The position numbers and the translations under genes are program-made. DNA of 58,748 nucleotides. Source: Polynucleobacter sp. (GTDB lineage: Bacteria; Pseudomonadota; Gammaproteobacteria; Burkholderiales; Burkholderiaceae). Under the pieces are notes generated by a model. That model ran no database searches, was not told the DNA's origin, and saw only the letters and a list, made by a program, of their open reading frames with translations. Below, in pieces: positions 31,809 to 41,128 of the stretch. The first letter of the stretch is position 1. Every line of letters begins with the position of its first letter. The stretch is taken from NCBI GenBank assembly GCA_030157655.1, contig JAOAUK010000031.1:1-58748 (forward strand). Direction: 5' to 3'.

Positions 31809-33364
31809 AAAGCTAAACCACCCATTGCCAATTTCAAATGCATCTGATCAGAAAAAGGATGTTTTTTTCCAGCAATTTCTTGAGTCTCTTCGTGACCCTT
31901 GCCCGCCACCAAAACAATATCTTGTGCTTTAGCTTGGCGAACAGCCTGCAAAATAGCTGTGGCTCGATCAGGATTTACGTGTGCACAACTTGAGTTTTCA
32001 AACCCACTCAAAATCTCTGCAATAATTTTTTCTGCGTTCTCACTGCGCGGGTTATCGCTCGTGACCATCACATGGTCTGAATACTTTTCCGCAATACGCC
32101 CCATGATTGGGCGCTTAGTTGCATCACGATCACCACCACAACCAAATACACACCACAACTGACCCTTGCGTTCGCTAGCCATCTCTTGAAGTGTTTTAAG
32201 AACTTGCTCTAAAGCATCTGGCGTATGCGCAAAGTCAACAATAGCCATTGGAGCGGATGAAGATTGGCTCACCAACTCCATACGACCTTTTACTGGCTTT
32301 AGCTGAGTGATGATGTCTTTAGCTTGATCACATGACTTACCACTAGCAAGTATGCAGGCGAATACAGCCAAGGCATTACTCACATTAAATGCACCCACAA
32401 AGCTTGTTTGTACAAGACCTAAATCTTCACCTGACACTGTCAAATTAAAAGTCATGCCTTGATTCATTAAATGAATATCGCTGGCCAATACTTTTTTGTA
32501 ATTTTTATTGGCAAAGCATGGCAAGGCTAATAGTTTCTCCGCTTGAGTTGCATAAGCCCAGACAGTGACGTTTGTATTTACAACCCTATTAGCCAAATCC
32601 TGCAGACACTCTTGACCAAACTGGTCATCTGCATTGATAACAATGTTTTTAACGCCTGGTAAATCAATTATTTTTTTCTTCGCGGCAGCATACTCAGACA
32701 TGCTACCGTGGTAATCCAAATGGTCTTGACTGAGATTTGTAATGACCACAGTGTCAAATTGAACACCATTAATGCGACCCTGATCCAAAGCATGCGAGGA
32801 GACTTCCATCGCCACACTCATAGCACCCTGATCTTTGATTTTTTTTAATAAAGACTGTAAACGCGCAGCATCTGGCGTAGTAAATCCAGTTGGCTTTATT
32901 TGATCCAACAGGCCAGCGCCTAAAGTTCCCACTACAGCCGATGGCTGCTGTTGCGCATGCAATGCATTGGCAATCCATTGACTAACTGTTGTTTTGCCAT
33001 TGGTTCCCGTAATACCAATCACCCTCATCTGATGGCTTGGGTTTTGATACCAATTAGCTGCAATGTCGCCAGCTTTTTTTGCCAAATTTTTTACTGGCAC
33101 GCAGCGAGGATCTTTGCAAACTTCCACCAGCTCTGCTACTAAATCATTTGGCTCATACAAGACCAAAGCAGCACCCAAGCTAAGCGCTTGAGGAATATAT
33201 ATTCTGCTATCACTGATTTGATGAGCATTACCCACTGCGTAAGCCAACATCACATCACCCGCTTTTAATGCGCGTGTATCACTCGTTAATTGAGCGCTAG
33301 CGCTGACATGTTGTTCTAGCAACATATCAAGTGGGAGTGAGTGAATAGGCAACATAGCGTTCAT
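31805..33364 (-). CDS. murE: UDP-MurNAc-L-Ala-D-Glu--meso-DAP ligase
   Basis: GITGTNGKTTVSQW, VTSDNPRSENAEKII (DNPR motif for mDAP). Confidence 0.96.
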   Translation of the reverse strand: MNAMLPIHSLPLDMLLEQHVSASAQLTSDTRALKAGDVMLAYAVGNAHQISDSRIYIPQALSLGAALVLYEPNDLVAELVEVCKDPRCVPVKNLAKKAGDIAANWYQNPSHQMRVIGITGTNGKTTVSQWIANALHAQQQPSAVVGTLGAGLLDQIKPTGFTTPDAARLQSLLKKIKDQGAMSVAMEVSSHALDQGRINGVQFDTVVITNLSQDHLDYHGSMSEYAAAKKKIIDLPGVKNIVINADDQFGQECLQDLANRVVNTNVTVWAYATQAEKLLALPCFANKNYKKVLASDIHLMNQGMTFNLTVSGEDLGLVQTSFVGAFNVSNALAVFACILASGKSCDQAKDIITQLKPVKGRMELVSQSSSAPMAIVDFAHTPDALEQVLKTLQEMASERKGQLWCVFGCGGDRDATKRPIMGRIAEKYSDHVMVTSDNPRSENAEKIIAEILSGFENSSCAHVNPDRATAILQAVRQAKAQDIVLVAGKGHEETQEIAGKKHPFSDQMHLKLAMGGLAL

Positions 33365-35121
33365 CGACTAAACGACACCTTTTGGCTTGCGCCTGATGAC
33401 AAACCTTGCAAATCTTTATCGACCATCTGCTTAACTGCTGCATCAGGCAAGACGTTCATACTTCTTAATGTTCCTGCAACAATATTTGCAAAGGCTGGAG
33501 CAGCCACTACGCCACCGTAATAACCACCAGCACTTGGCTCATCAACCATCACCGCAACCACAATGCGCGGGGCGCTCATTGGAGCCATGCCCACAAAGAA
33601 GCCTCGGTATTTATTACCTGCGTAACCTTTGCCTTCCACCTTATGCGCTGTTCCAGTCTTGCCACCAACTCTGTAACCTAATGTCTGAGCCGTTGTTGCT
33701 GTACCGCCTGTTTGAGTTACAAGCTCAAGCATTTCGCGCATCTGTATTGCAGTCTTAGCAGAAATAACTTGAGTTCCCTTAGGCGTTGCATTTGTTTTAT
33801 AGATAGTTGTTGGCACCAATTCGCCATCACGAGCAAAAATGCTGTATGCACGCGCCATTTGGAATAAAGATGCAGACAAACCATAGCCATAGGACATAGT
33901 GGCTTGATCAATAGGCACCCAATTTTTATATGGGCGCAATCGGCCTGCGACCGCACCAGGGAAACCAATTGTTGGAGCCTGGCCTAAACCAACCGACTGG
34001 AACATTTCCCACATTTCTTGCGGCTGTAATTGCATCGCAATTTTTGCTGTACCAATATTGCTTGATTTTTGAATAACTTCAGAAACAGTCAATACACCAT
34101 ATGGATGTGTATCAGTGATGGCCTTTTTACCAATCACAATTGATTTACCAATAGCCATTGAAGTATTAGGCTGAACAATGCCTTTTTCTAAAGCCAAGGC
34201 AACTGAAAATGGTTTCATGGTTGAGCCTGGTTCAAACGTGTCTGTCAGCACACGATTTCTTAATTGCTCACCACTTAAATTAATTCTAGAGTTAGGGTTG
34301 TACGTTGGCCAATTTGCCAATGCCAAAATTTCACCTGTTTGCACATCCAATACAACAGCGCCGGCAGCTTTAGCACGATGTTTTTCTGCAATGGCTTTTA
34401 GTTCATTAAATGCTAAAAACTGTACTTTGCTGTCAACGGATAGCTGTAAATCTGCTCCATCTCTAGGTGGATTAAGAATCCCTAAGCCTTCTACATATCT
34501 ACCAAGACGATCCTGAATCACACGGCGACGCCCAGGCTGACCTGCCAACTCTTTTTCTTTGGCTAACTCCATACCCTCTTGACCACGATCTTCAACGTTC
34601 GTGAAGCCAACGATATGAGCCATCGCTTCACCTTCAGGATAAAGACGCTTGTACTCATTATTCTGTGCAATACCAGGTATGCCTAACTCTTTAATTTGCT
34701 TTGCCACATCAAGATCAACTTGACGCTTTAAAAATATTTGAGTGCGGTCTGACGATAATTTTTTCTTTAACTCGCCCTCACCCATTTCAAGTAATTTAGC
34801 AAGTTGAGTGATTTTCTCTTTTGGCAGATCCTCAGGAACTGCCTCTGGAAATGCAATGATGGCTTTAGCTAGAAGGCTCGTTGCCAATACTTCACCATTA
34901 CGATCTAAAATTTTTCCTCGACTAGCAGGCATTTCAATCGAACGCAATGTGGCCTTATTACCTTTTTCTTCGTAAAAAGAATTACCAAAACCTTGAACCC
35001 AAATTGCTCTGACGACCAAAGCTGTAAAACCAACGAAGATTAAAAATAAAACCAATCTTGAGCGCCACATCGGCAAGCGCAAAACCAAATTAGGTGTGGA
35101 TGAAAATGAAATTTGTGCCAT
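33361..35121 (-). CDS. ftsI: Division-specific transpeptidase (PBP3)
   Basis: EPGSTMKPFSVALAL, SSN (KSSNIGTAKIA), GGKTGTAHK. Confidence 0.97.
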   Translation of the reverse strand: MAQISFSSTPNLVLRLPMWRSRLVLFLIFVGFTALVVRAIWVQGFGNSFYEEKGNKATLRSIEMPASRGKILDRNGEVLATSLLAKAIIAFPEAVPEDLPKEKITQLAKLLEMGEGELKKKLSSDRTQIFLKRQVDLDVAKQIKELGIPGIAQNNEYKRLYPEGEAMAHIVGFTNVEDRGQEGMELAKEKELAGQPGRRRVIQDRLGRYVEGLGILNPPRDGADLQLSVDSKVQFLAFNELKAIAEKHRAKAAGAVVLDVQTGEILALANWPTYNPNSRINLSGEQLRNRVLTDTFEPGSTMKPFSVALALEKGIVQPNTSMAIGKSIVIGKKAITDTHPYGVLTVSEVIQKSSNIGTAKIAMQLQPQEMWEMFQSVGLGQAPTIGFPGAVAGRLRPYKNWVPIDQATMSYGYGLSASLFQMARAYSIFARDGELVPTTIYKTNATPKGTQVISAKTAIQMREMLELVTQTGGTATTAQTLGYRVGGKTGTAHKVEGKGYAGNKYRGFFVGMAPMSAPRIVVAVMVDEPSAGGYYGGVVAAPAFANIVAGTLRSMNVLPDAAVKQMVDKDLQGLSSGASQKVSFSR

Positions 35122-35384
35122 TAATCCACCACCACATATTGAGTACGACCAGGATTAATTAATTGCATATGCAATTGCTTGCGCGCAATATCAGTAATCC
35201 TAGCTGCTTTAGATAAATTACGTTGCTCATATTCAAGACGTAACCAATCTTGATTTAAGCGACGCTCTTCTGTTTGCGCGCGCTCTAAGGCAACATACAA
35301 AGACCTTGTCTTTTGTTGAGCTGCCACTAAAGATAATGCGCACAACATCAAAATAACTAACAAAATAATTGTGGAACGGTTCAT
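35121..35384 (-). CDS. ftsL: Cell division protein FtsL
   Basis: 87 aa, single N-terminal TM then coiled region; located between rsmH and ftsI. Confidence 0.88.
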   Translation of the reverse strand: MNRSTIILLVILMLCALSLVAAQQKTRSLYVALERAQTEERRLNQDWLRLEYEQRNLSKAARITDIARKQLHMQLINPGRTQYVVVD

Positions 35385-36334
35385 GACAAACCTCCCACAG
35401 TTTTATTTTTAATTTTGCGCATCACTCTCAAAATGGCAGAGCGCGCGCGTGGGTTCTCCTGAACTTCTTGCTCACTTGGTTTAATGCGGCCCAATAGTTC
35501 AGCAAAAGGTTTAGGCATTTGATTTTCAGTTAACGGCAAACCTCTTGGCACAGAAACTTGTGACAAGCCTTGCATGAATTGCTTAACAATTCGATCTTCC
35601 AAAGAATGAAAGCTAATGACGGCTAATAAGCCGCCAGGTTTCAAGCAATTAAATGCTGCGCTCAACCCACCCTCCAGGTCGGCAAGCTCTTGGTTGATAT
35701 AAATCCGTATAGCCTGAAAGGTGCGCGTGGCCGGATCTTGGCCCGCCTCGCGGGTGCGGACGACACTAGCCACGAGCGACGCGAGTTCTCTTGTCCTAGT
35801 GAGTGACTCGCCTTGCTCTCTGCGAGTAACAATCGCCTTTGCAATCTGTATAGCAAACCGTTCTTCCCCATAGTCCTTAATGACCCTCGCTATTTCTTTT
35901 TGTTCTGCTATTGCTAACCACTCCGCCGCACTCTGACCGCGCGTTGTATCCATCCTCATATCCAAAGGACCGTCTTGGCGAAACGAAAACCCACGATCTG
36001 GATCGTCGATTTGAGGAGAACTGATTCCTAAGTCCATCAAAATGGCATCGGCTACTTCTGATGGCACGTGCTCGCTCATCGAAGCAAAGCTCTCGTGAAT
36101 AATTTGAAAACGTGGGTCGGCAATTGTGTTTGCCTCGGCAATCGCTTGCAGATCTTTGTCGAATGCAATTAGCTTTGAAGCTGAATTCAAGTGCTTGAGT
36201 ATTTCTCTGCTGTGACCACCACGACCAAATGTCCCATCGATAATTATTTTTGGTACGGCACTCGATGAAGTCGACTCTCCCAATACCGAGGTGACTGCCT
36301 CGGCCAGCAATACTGGGCGATGGGTATATGTCAT
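35381..36334 (-). CDS. rsmH: 16S rRNA (cytosine1402-N4)-methyltransferase
   Basis: [44 protein letters not shown]. Confidence 0.97.
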   Translation of the reverse strand: MTYTHRPVLLAEAVTSVLGESTSSSAVPKIIIDGTFGRGGHSREILKHLNSASKLIAFDKDLQAIAEANTIADPRFQIIHESFASMSEHVPSEVADAILMDLGISSPQIDDPDRGFSFRQDGPLDMRMDTTRGQSAAEWLAIAEQKEIARVIKDYGEERFAIQIAKAIVTRREQGESLTRTRELASLVASVVRTREAGQDPATRTFQAIRIYINQELADLEGGLSAAFNCLKPGGLLAVISFHSLEDRIVKQFMQGLSQVSVPRGLPLTENQMPKPFAELLGRIKPSEQEVQENPRARSAILRVMRKIKNKTVGGLS

Positions 36335-36346
36335 AGTCGGCTAACA

Positions 36347-36775
36347 TCAGAAGGTAAATTGCTTGAGTGCATCTGGCATGCCTTGTGCAATTGCAACTTG
36401 CTCTTTTTGAGCATAGGTCGAGGCATCCCACAATTCGAAGTGGCTGCCCATACCTAAAAGCATCACATCGCGTTCTATATTTGCAGCCGCACGTAATTCA
36501 GGACTTACCAAGATGCGACCCGAACCATCCATGTCAACATCAGAAGCATTACCCAAAAATATACGGCGCCACCAATGAGCATCCATTGGCAATTGTGCGA
36601 TACGGCTTCTAAATGCTTCCCACTCAGATCTTGGGAATAACAACAAGCAACCATCGGGGTGTTTTGTGAGCGTGACTCTGCCTTCACCCTGTAATTGCAG
36701 GGCGTCACGATGCCTTGAAGGAATCGACATGCGACCCTTGGCATCGAGAGTTAATGCAGAAGCACCTTGAAACAC
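36347..36775 (-). CDS. mraZ: Division/cell wall cluster transcriptional repressor MraZ
   Basis: GTG start; [25 protein letters not shown]. Confidence 0.97.
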   Translation of the reverse strand: MFQGASALTLDAKGRMSIPSRHRDALQLQGEGRVTLTKHPDGCLLLFPRSEWEAFRSRIAQLPMDAHWWRRIFLGNASDVDMDGSGRILVSPELRAAANIERDVMLLGMGSHFELWDASTYAQKEQVAIAQGMPDALKQFTF

Positions 36776-36780
36776 GAATA

Positions 36781-36809
36781 TTTCCCCACTTTTTCACACT
36801 TTTCCCCAC
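36781..36809 (-). promoter_or_regulatory. MraZ-binding repeats (three GTGgGGAAAa boxes, 10-bp period)
   Basis: Minus strand: GTGGGGAAAA-GTGTGAAAAA-GTGGGGAAAT directly upstream of mraZ. Confidence 0.85.
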
Positions 36810-36836
36810 TGTAGAGGATGCGTAATTCATGGTCAA
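36808..36836 (-). promoter_or_regulatory. mra (dcw) operon promoter
   Basis: Minus strand TTGACC (36836-36831), 17 nt, TACAGT (36813-36808). Confidence 0.65.
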
Positions 36837-36969
36837 GTGTTTTAGGTACTTTTTTTGAAAATTCTTTAGCTAGAACAAGTACTTACGAGCTCATGTTGAT
36901 AGTATTTTAAGGGTAAATTTCCAATAAAAACATAGGGGTGGAAAGTACTCTTAAGAAACTAGCTTAGGG

Positions 36970-37617
36970 TTATATGCGGTAAGCGGTACTTGTCATGACT
37001 TTTGCCATCATTTTCATGGCTGATTTAACGGGTTTTGGCAAATCAATGCCACCTTCATCTCTAGCCATTTCGCCGTGAGCAATCTCATCTTCCCTCATCT
37101 GCGTGACAATTGCCCTTGAACGGTAGTCATTTGTTGGTAACTCCTTCAAATGCCCATCCAAATGATTCTCAACCTGTTTTTCAGTCTCAGAGACAAAACC
37201 TAGACTCACTTTATCGCCAGCTAAACCTGCAGCACTGCCTAATAAAAAAGAGCCTACGTACCATAATGGGTTCAGTAGGCTAGGTCTTGAATCTAGCTCG
37301 CTCAAACGTTGCTCACACCAGGCTAAATGGTCCTCTTCTTCTATGGCTGCATGCTCTAACTTATCTTTTAGATCAGCACTTTTGGCATGTAATTTTTGTG
37401 ACTGATACAAGGCCTGAGCGCATACCTCACCCACATGGTTAACGCGCATCAAGCCAGCTGCATGTTGCTTTTCTTCTGGTGTGAGATTGTCTGAAGGTGC
37501 TGACTGAGGAATAGGTCTGCGCATTGGTGTGGCGCCCACGATAGAACGCAAGGCTCGATCGAATTCAACGATGAACCCATCAAGCGGACTATGTTTTAGT
37601 TTGACGTCAAAACCCAT
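36970..37617 (-). CDS. coq7: 2-polyprenyl-3-methyl-6-methoxy-1,4-benzoquinone monooxygenase
   Basis: [32 protein letters not shown] di-iron motifs. Confidence 0.93.
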   Translation of the reverse strand: MGFDVKLKHSPLDGFIVEFDRALRSIVGATPMRRPIPQSAPSDNLTPEEKQHAAGLMRVNHVGEVCAQALYQSQKLHAKSADLKDKLEHAAIEEEDHLAWCEQRLSELDSRPSLLNPLWYVGSFLLGSAAGLAGDKVSLGFVSETEKQVENHLDGHLKELPTNDYRSRAIVTQMREDEIAHGEMARDEGGIDLPKPVKSAMKMMAKVMTSTAYRI

Positions 37618-37694
37618 AGCAATATCTTAAACGCTTATTCAAAAAATTGAATTGGTCAATTTAAGTATTACAAAGTTGATTGCGCAAAATCAAA

Positions 37695-37713
37695 CGGCGG
37701 TCAATGACCGCCG
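37695..37713 (-). terminator. Candidate terminator/palindrome downstream of bioB
   Basis: CGGCGGTCA-A-TGACCGCCG, followed on the minus strand by TTTGATTTT; weak U-tract. Confidence 0.4.
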
Positions 37714-37751
37714 CTTACATTTATTAAGTTTGTTGCAGTGATGGCTTTAAA

Positions 37752-38708
37752 TTAAACAAGAACCTCTGCTTTACATGCAGTTTTTGTTTTTAAACCAAGC
37801 TCTGCCAATAAAGCACGATCAGCATCTGCCTCTGGGTTATCTGTTGTTAGCAATTTATCGCCGTAGAAAATAGAATTTGCGCCAGCCATGAAACACATGG
37901 CTTGCACTGCTCTACCTAACTCTTGACGCCCTGCAGATAAACGAACACGGGCTGTAGGCATAGTGATACGAGCGATTGCAATCGTACGCACAAACTCCAA
38001 TGGATCAACACCTTTTTGCTCAGCCAATGGGGTACCCGCTACAGGTACCAAATGATTAATAGGCACTGACTCTGGATAAGGATTTAGATTTGCTAATTTA
38101 GCAATGAATGCTGCACGCTGTTTGCGAGTCTCACCCATACCAATAATGCCACCACAACATACAGACATGCCTGCACTACGTACACTTTGCAATGTATCTA
38201 AGCGATCTTGATATTGGCGTGTATTAATCACAGCACCATAAAAATCTTCACTGGTATCTAGATTGTGGTTGTAGTAATCCAAACCTGCATCACCCAAAGC
38301 CTTAGCTTGTTCAGGGGCTAACATACCCAATGTTGCACAGGTTTCTAAACCAAGGTTCTTAACCCCTTTGATCATGGCAACTACTTTTTCAATATCGCGA
38401 TCTTTTGGTTCACGCCAAGCAGCACCCATACAAAAACGATTAGAGCCAGCCTCTTTAGCAGCACGTGCTGCTTCCAAAACTTCTTCCACATCCATCATTT
38501 TTGTTGCCTTAACATCCGTTTGATAACGCGCTGCTTGAGGACAGTAACCACAATCCTCAGGGCAACCGCCTGTCTTAATGGATAGCAAAGTGGCTAGCTC
38601 AATATCACCCTCTGGAAAATTTTCACGATGAACGGCAGCGGCACGAGCCATCAACTCATTCATGGGTAATTCGTAAAGTTCTAATACTTGCTCAACAGAA
38701 GTAGACAT
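37752..38708 (-). CDS. bioB: Biotin synthase
   Basis: Radical [23 protein letters not shown]-like [15 protein letters not shown]. Confidence 0.97.
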   Translation of the reverse strand: MSTSVEQVLELYELPMNELMARAAAVHRENFPEGDIELATLLSIKTGGCPEDCGYCPQAARYQTDVKATKMMDVEEVLEAARAAKEAGSNRFCMGAAWREPKDRDIEKVVAMIKGVKNLGLETCATLGMLAPEQAKALGDAGLDYYNHNLDTSEDFYGAVINTRQYQDRLDTLQSVRSAGMSVCCGGIIGMGETRKQRAAFIAKLANLNPYPESVPINHLVPVAGTPLAEQKGVDPLEFVRTIAIARITMPTARVRLSAGRQELGRAVQAMCFMAGANSIFYGDKLLTTDNPEADADRALLAELGLKTKTACKAEVLV

Positions 38709-38727
38709 AAGCTTTTTAGGGGAATTC

Positions 38728-38744
38728 TTAGTAATAATTGCTAA
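38728..38744. promoter_or_regulatory. Near-perfect 17-bp palindrome in the bioB / Bug-bioAFD divergent intergenic region
   Basis: TTAGTAATAATTGCTAA: inverted repeat with a single mismatched pair (positions 5/13) around a central base, centred in the 67-bp intergenic gap. Confidence 0.5.
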
Positions 38745-38775
38745 TGATACAGGGCGAAGTGTTCAAATAGAGTCT

Positions 38776-39756
38776 ATGCGTCATATCCTAACTTTCATTT
38801 CTTTACTATTCCTGACCACAACAACGATGGCCGAGAAATTCTGGCCGAATGCCCACAGCGAACCAGTGCGGATTATCGTGACATTTACTCCAGGTGGAGC
38901 GCCAGATATCCTAGCGCGGATATTGGCTGAATACTGGCAAAAAGACTTTAACAATCAAATAGTTGTTGAAAATAAACCAGGCGCTGGCGGCAATATTGGG
39001 ACAGATTTAGTAGCCAAAGCTACGCCCAATGGGCATAGCCTCTTAATTGGGACAGTCGGCACACTGACAATCAATCCCTATTTATATAAAAATCTTAACT
39101 ATGACGCTCATAAAGATTTAGAGCCCATTACATTTCTGGCCAGCACGCCCAATGTACTGGTGCTAAATAAAAATGTGCCCGCTAATGATGCAAAAAGTTT
39201 AATTGCCCTAGCGAAATCAAAACCTAATGAGTTGAGTTTTTCATCATCTGGCATTGGCACATCGATTCATTTATCGGGTGAACTTTTTCAGCAACTCACT
39301 AAAACAAAAATTAAACACATCCCCTACAAAGGAAGAGCTCAAGCTATGCCCGACTTATTAGGGGGACGTGTAGATATGAGTTTTGATAATTTAGCTTCTG
39401 CACTACCGCTGATTAAGTCTGGAGATTTAAAAGCGATTGGCATTACCAATCTTCAACGATCCAGCTACGCCCCAGATATTCCAACATTAAGCGAGTCTGG
39501 TGTGCCCTCCTTAAAGAATTTTCAAGTCACCTCATGGTTCTCTCTGATGGGTCCATCCGGAATGCGCCCTGAAGATGTGCAAAAGATAGCCGCAGAAACT
39601 AAACGAATCCTCAATCTTCCAGAAGTCAAAGAGCGCCTATCTAGTATTGGTTTGGAAGCCAACCCACAAGGACCGGATGCGCTTCATCGATTAATACAAT
39701 CAGACTCAAGAAGATGGTCGAAATTAATTGAAGAAACAGGTATAAAAGCTGAATGA
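38776..39756 (+). CDS. Tripartite tricarboxylate transporter substrate-binding protein (Bug/TctC family)
   Basis: Signal peptide; VRIIVTFTPGGAPDILARILAEYW, VVENKPGAGGNIGTDLVAKATPNGHSLLIG typical of Bug proteins; ATGA overlap with bioA. Confidence 0.92.
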   Translation: MRHILTFISLLFLTTTTMAEKFWPNAHSEPVRIIVTFTPGGAPDILARILAEYWQKDFNNQIVVENKPGAGGNIGTDLVAKATPNGHSLLIGTVGTLTINPYLYKNLNYDAHKDLEPITFLASTPNVLVLNKNVPANDAKSLIALAKSKPNELSFSSSGIGTSIHLSGELFQQLTKTKIKHIPYKGRAQAMPDLLGGRVDMSFDNLASALPLIKSGDLKAIGITNLQRSSYAPDIPTLSESGVPSLKNFQVTSWFSLMGPSGMRPEDVQKIAAETKRILNLPEVKERLSSIGLEANPQGPDALHRLIQSDSRRWSKLIEETGIKAE

Positions 39757-41102
39757 TTAAACAAGCTTTAACCACCTCTGAGCAATGGGTAGAACGCAGC
39801 TTAAAAGCTGTGTGGCATCCTTGCACACAAATGAAACATCATGAACAGTTTCCTTTGGTAGCACTCTCTCACGGTCAAGGTGTATGGCTATACGACCAAG
39901 ATGGTCGTCGTTACCTAGATGCAGTGAGCTCTTGGTGGGTCAATTTATTCGGGCATGCCAATCCAACTATTAATGCGGCACTGAAAGATCAATTGGATCA
40001 ACTAGAGCACGCGATGCTAGCTGGCTTTACACATCCACCGGTGGTAGAGCTATCAGAACGATTGAGCGCGCTCACACAACATCAACTTGGACATACCTTC
40101 TATGCATCTGATGGTGCATCAGCCATTGAGATAGCTTTAAAAATGAGCTTCCACTATTGGCGTAATTGCGGCCAAGAAGATAAAAAAGAATTTATCTGCT
40201 TAAGAAATAGTTACCACGGCGAAACTCTAGGCGCCCTTGCTGTCACTGATGTGGCTATTTTTAAAGATGCGTATGGCCCTCTCACCAAACAAGCACATAT
40301 TGTTGCAAGCCCAGACTTTAGAAATGCTAAAAATGGTGAATCAGCAGCTGATATTGCCAAACTTGCTCTGGCAGACCTTGAAAAAACTCTACAACAACAT
40401 CAAGGGAAAATTGCTGCATTAATACTAGAGCCTTTAGTTCAATGCGCCACAGGGATGGCTATGTATGACGCCAGCTACCTAGTTGGAGCACGTCAACTAT
40501 GCAATCAATATCAGGTTCATCTAATAGCCGATGAAATTGCTGTAGGGTGCGGCAGAACTGGAACATTTTTTGCGGTAGAACAAGCCAATATTTGGCCGGA
40601 TTTCATTGCGCTATCTAAAGGTATTAGTGGTGGCTATTTGCCACTATCCCTGGTGATGACAACCGATCAGATTTACCAATCGTTTTATCACGACGATATC
40701 ACCCGAGGGTTTTTGCACTCACACTCATACACCGGCAATCCGCTCGCATGTAGAGCTGCACTAGCCACTCTTGATATTTTTGAAAAAGAACAGGTTCTTA
40801 AGAAGAATGACGTATTAGCGCGAAAAATTTCCACTGCATTTGATTGGGCTAGGAACGATGCTCGCATCGAGCATGTTCGTCAAAAAGGCATGATTTTCGC
40901 GTTTGATATAAAGGCTTCTCATGCGAAAAATGGCTTTGCCAAAGCATTTTTTAAAGATGCTCTATCGCATGAGGTGTTAGTTAGACCAATTGGCTCAACG
41001 ATCTACATCATGCCTCCTTATGTATTAAGTGATGATGAGTTAAATATTCTGTCTAAAGCCATTCAAGTAACGCTTGAACAAGTCTTAACAAATCATGCTT
41101 AA
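39753..41102 (+). CDS. bioA: Adenosylmethionine--8-amino-7-oxononanoate transaminase
   Basis: VWHPCTQMK, YLDAVSSWWVNLFGH, IALSKGISGGYLPLS (PLP lysine). Confidence 0.95.
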   Translation: MIKQALTTSEQWVERSLKAVWHPCTQMKHHEQFPLVALSHGQGVWLYDQDGRRYLDAVSSWWVNLFGHANPTINAALKDQLDQLEHAMLAGFTHPPVVELSERLSALTQHQLGHTFYASDGASAIEIALKMSFHYWRNCGQEDKKEFICLRNSYHGETLGALAVTDVAIFKDAYGPLTKQAHIVASPDFRNAKNGESAADIAKLALADLEKTLQQHQGKIAALILEPLVQCATGMAMYDASYLVGARQLCNQYQVHLIADEIAVGCGRTGTFFAVEQANIWPDFIALSKGISGGYLPLSLVMTTDQIYQSFYHDDITRGFLHSHSYTGNPLACRAALATLDIFEKEQVLKKNDVLARKISTAFDWARNDARIEHVRQKGMIFAFDIKASHAKNGFAKAFFKDALSHEVLVRPIGSTIYIMPPYVLSDDELNILSKAIQVTLEQVLTNHA

Positions 41103-41128
41103 CGCGTCAAAGCGCCTAGAATAGATAC

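Noticed and set aside
35877-36431. 184-aa minus-strand ORF
   Set aside because: Out-of-frame shadow of rsmH/mraZ with Cys/Arg/Ser-rich, low-plausibility sequence; both real genes are unambiguous.
22885-36775. Gap-free dcw cluster as unusual
   Set aside because: Order mraZ-rsmH-ftsL-ftsI-murE-murF-mraY-murD-ftsW-murG-murC-ddl-ftsQ-ftsA-ftsZ is the classical proteobacterial arrangement, and 1-4 bp overlaps are ordinary.
37695-37713. CGGCGGTCAATGACCGCCG as a biotin operator
   Set aside because: Located downstream of bioB rather than near a promoter; a terminator-like or generic hairpin is the simpler explanation.
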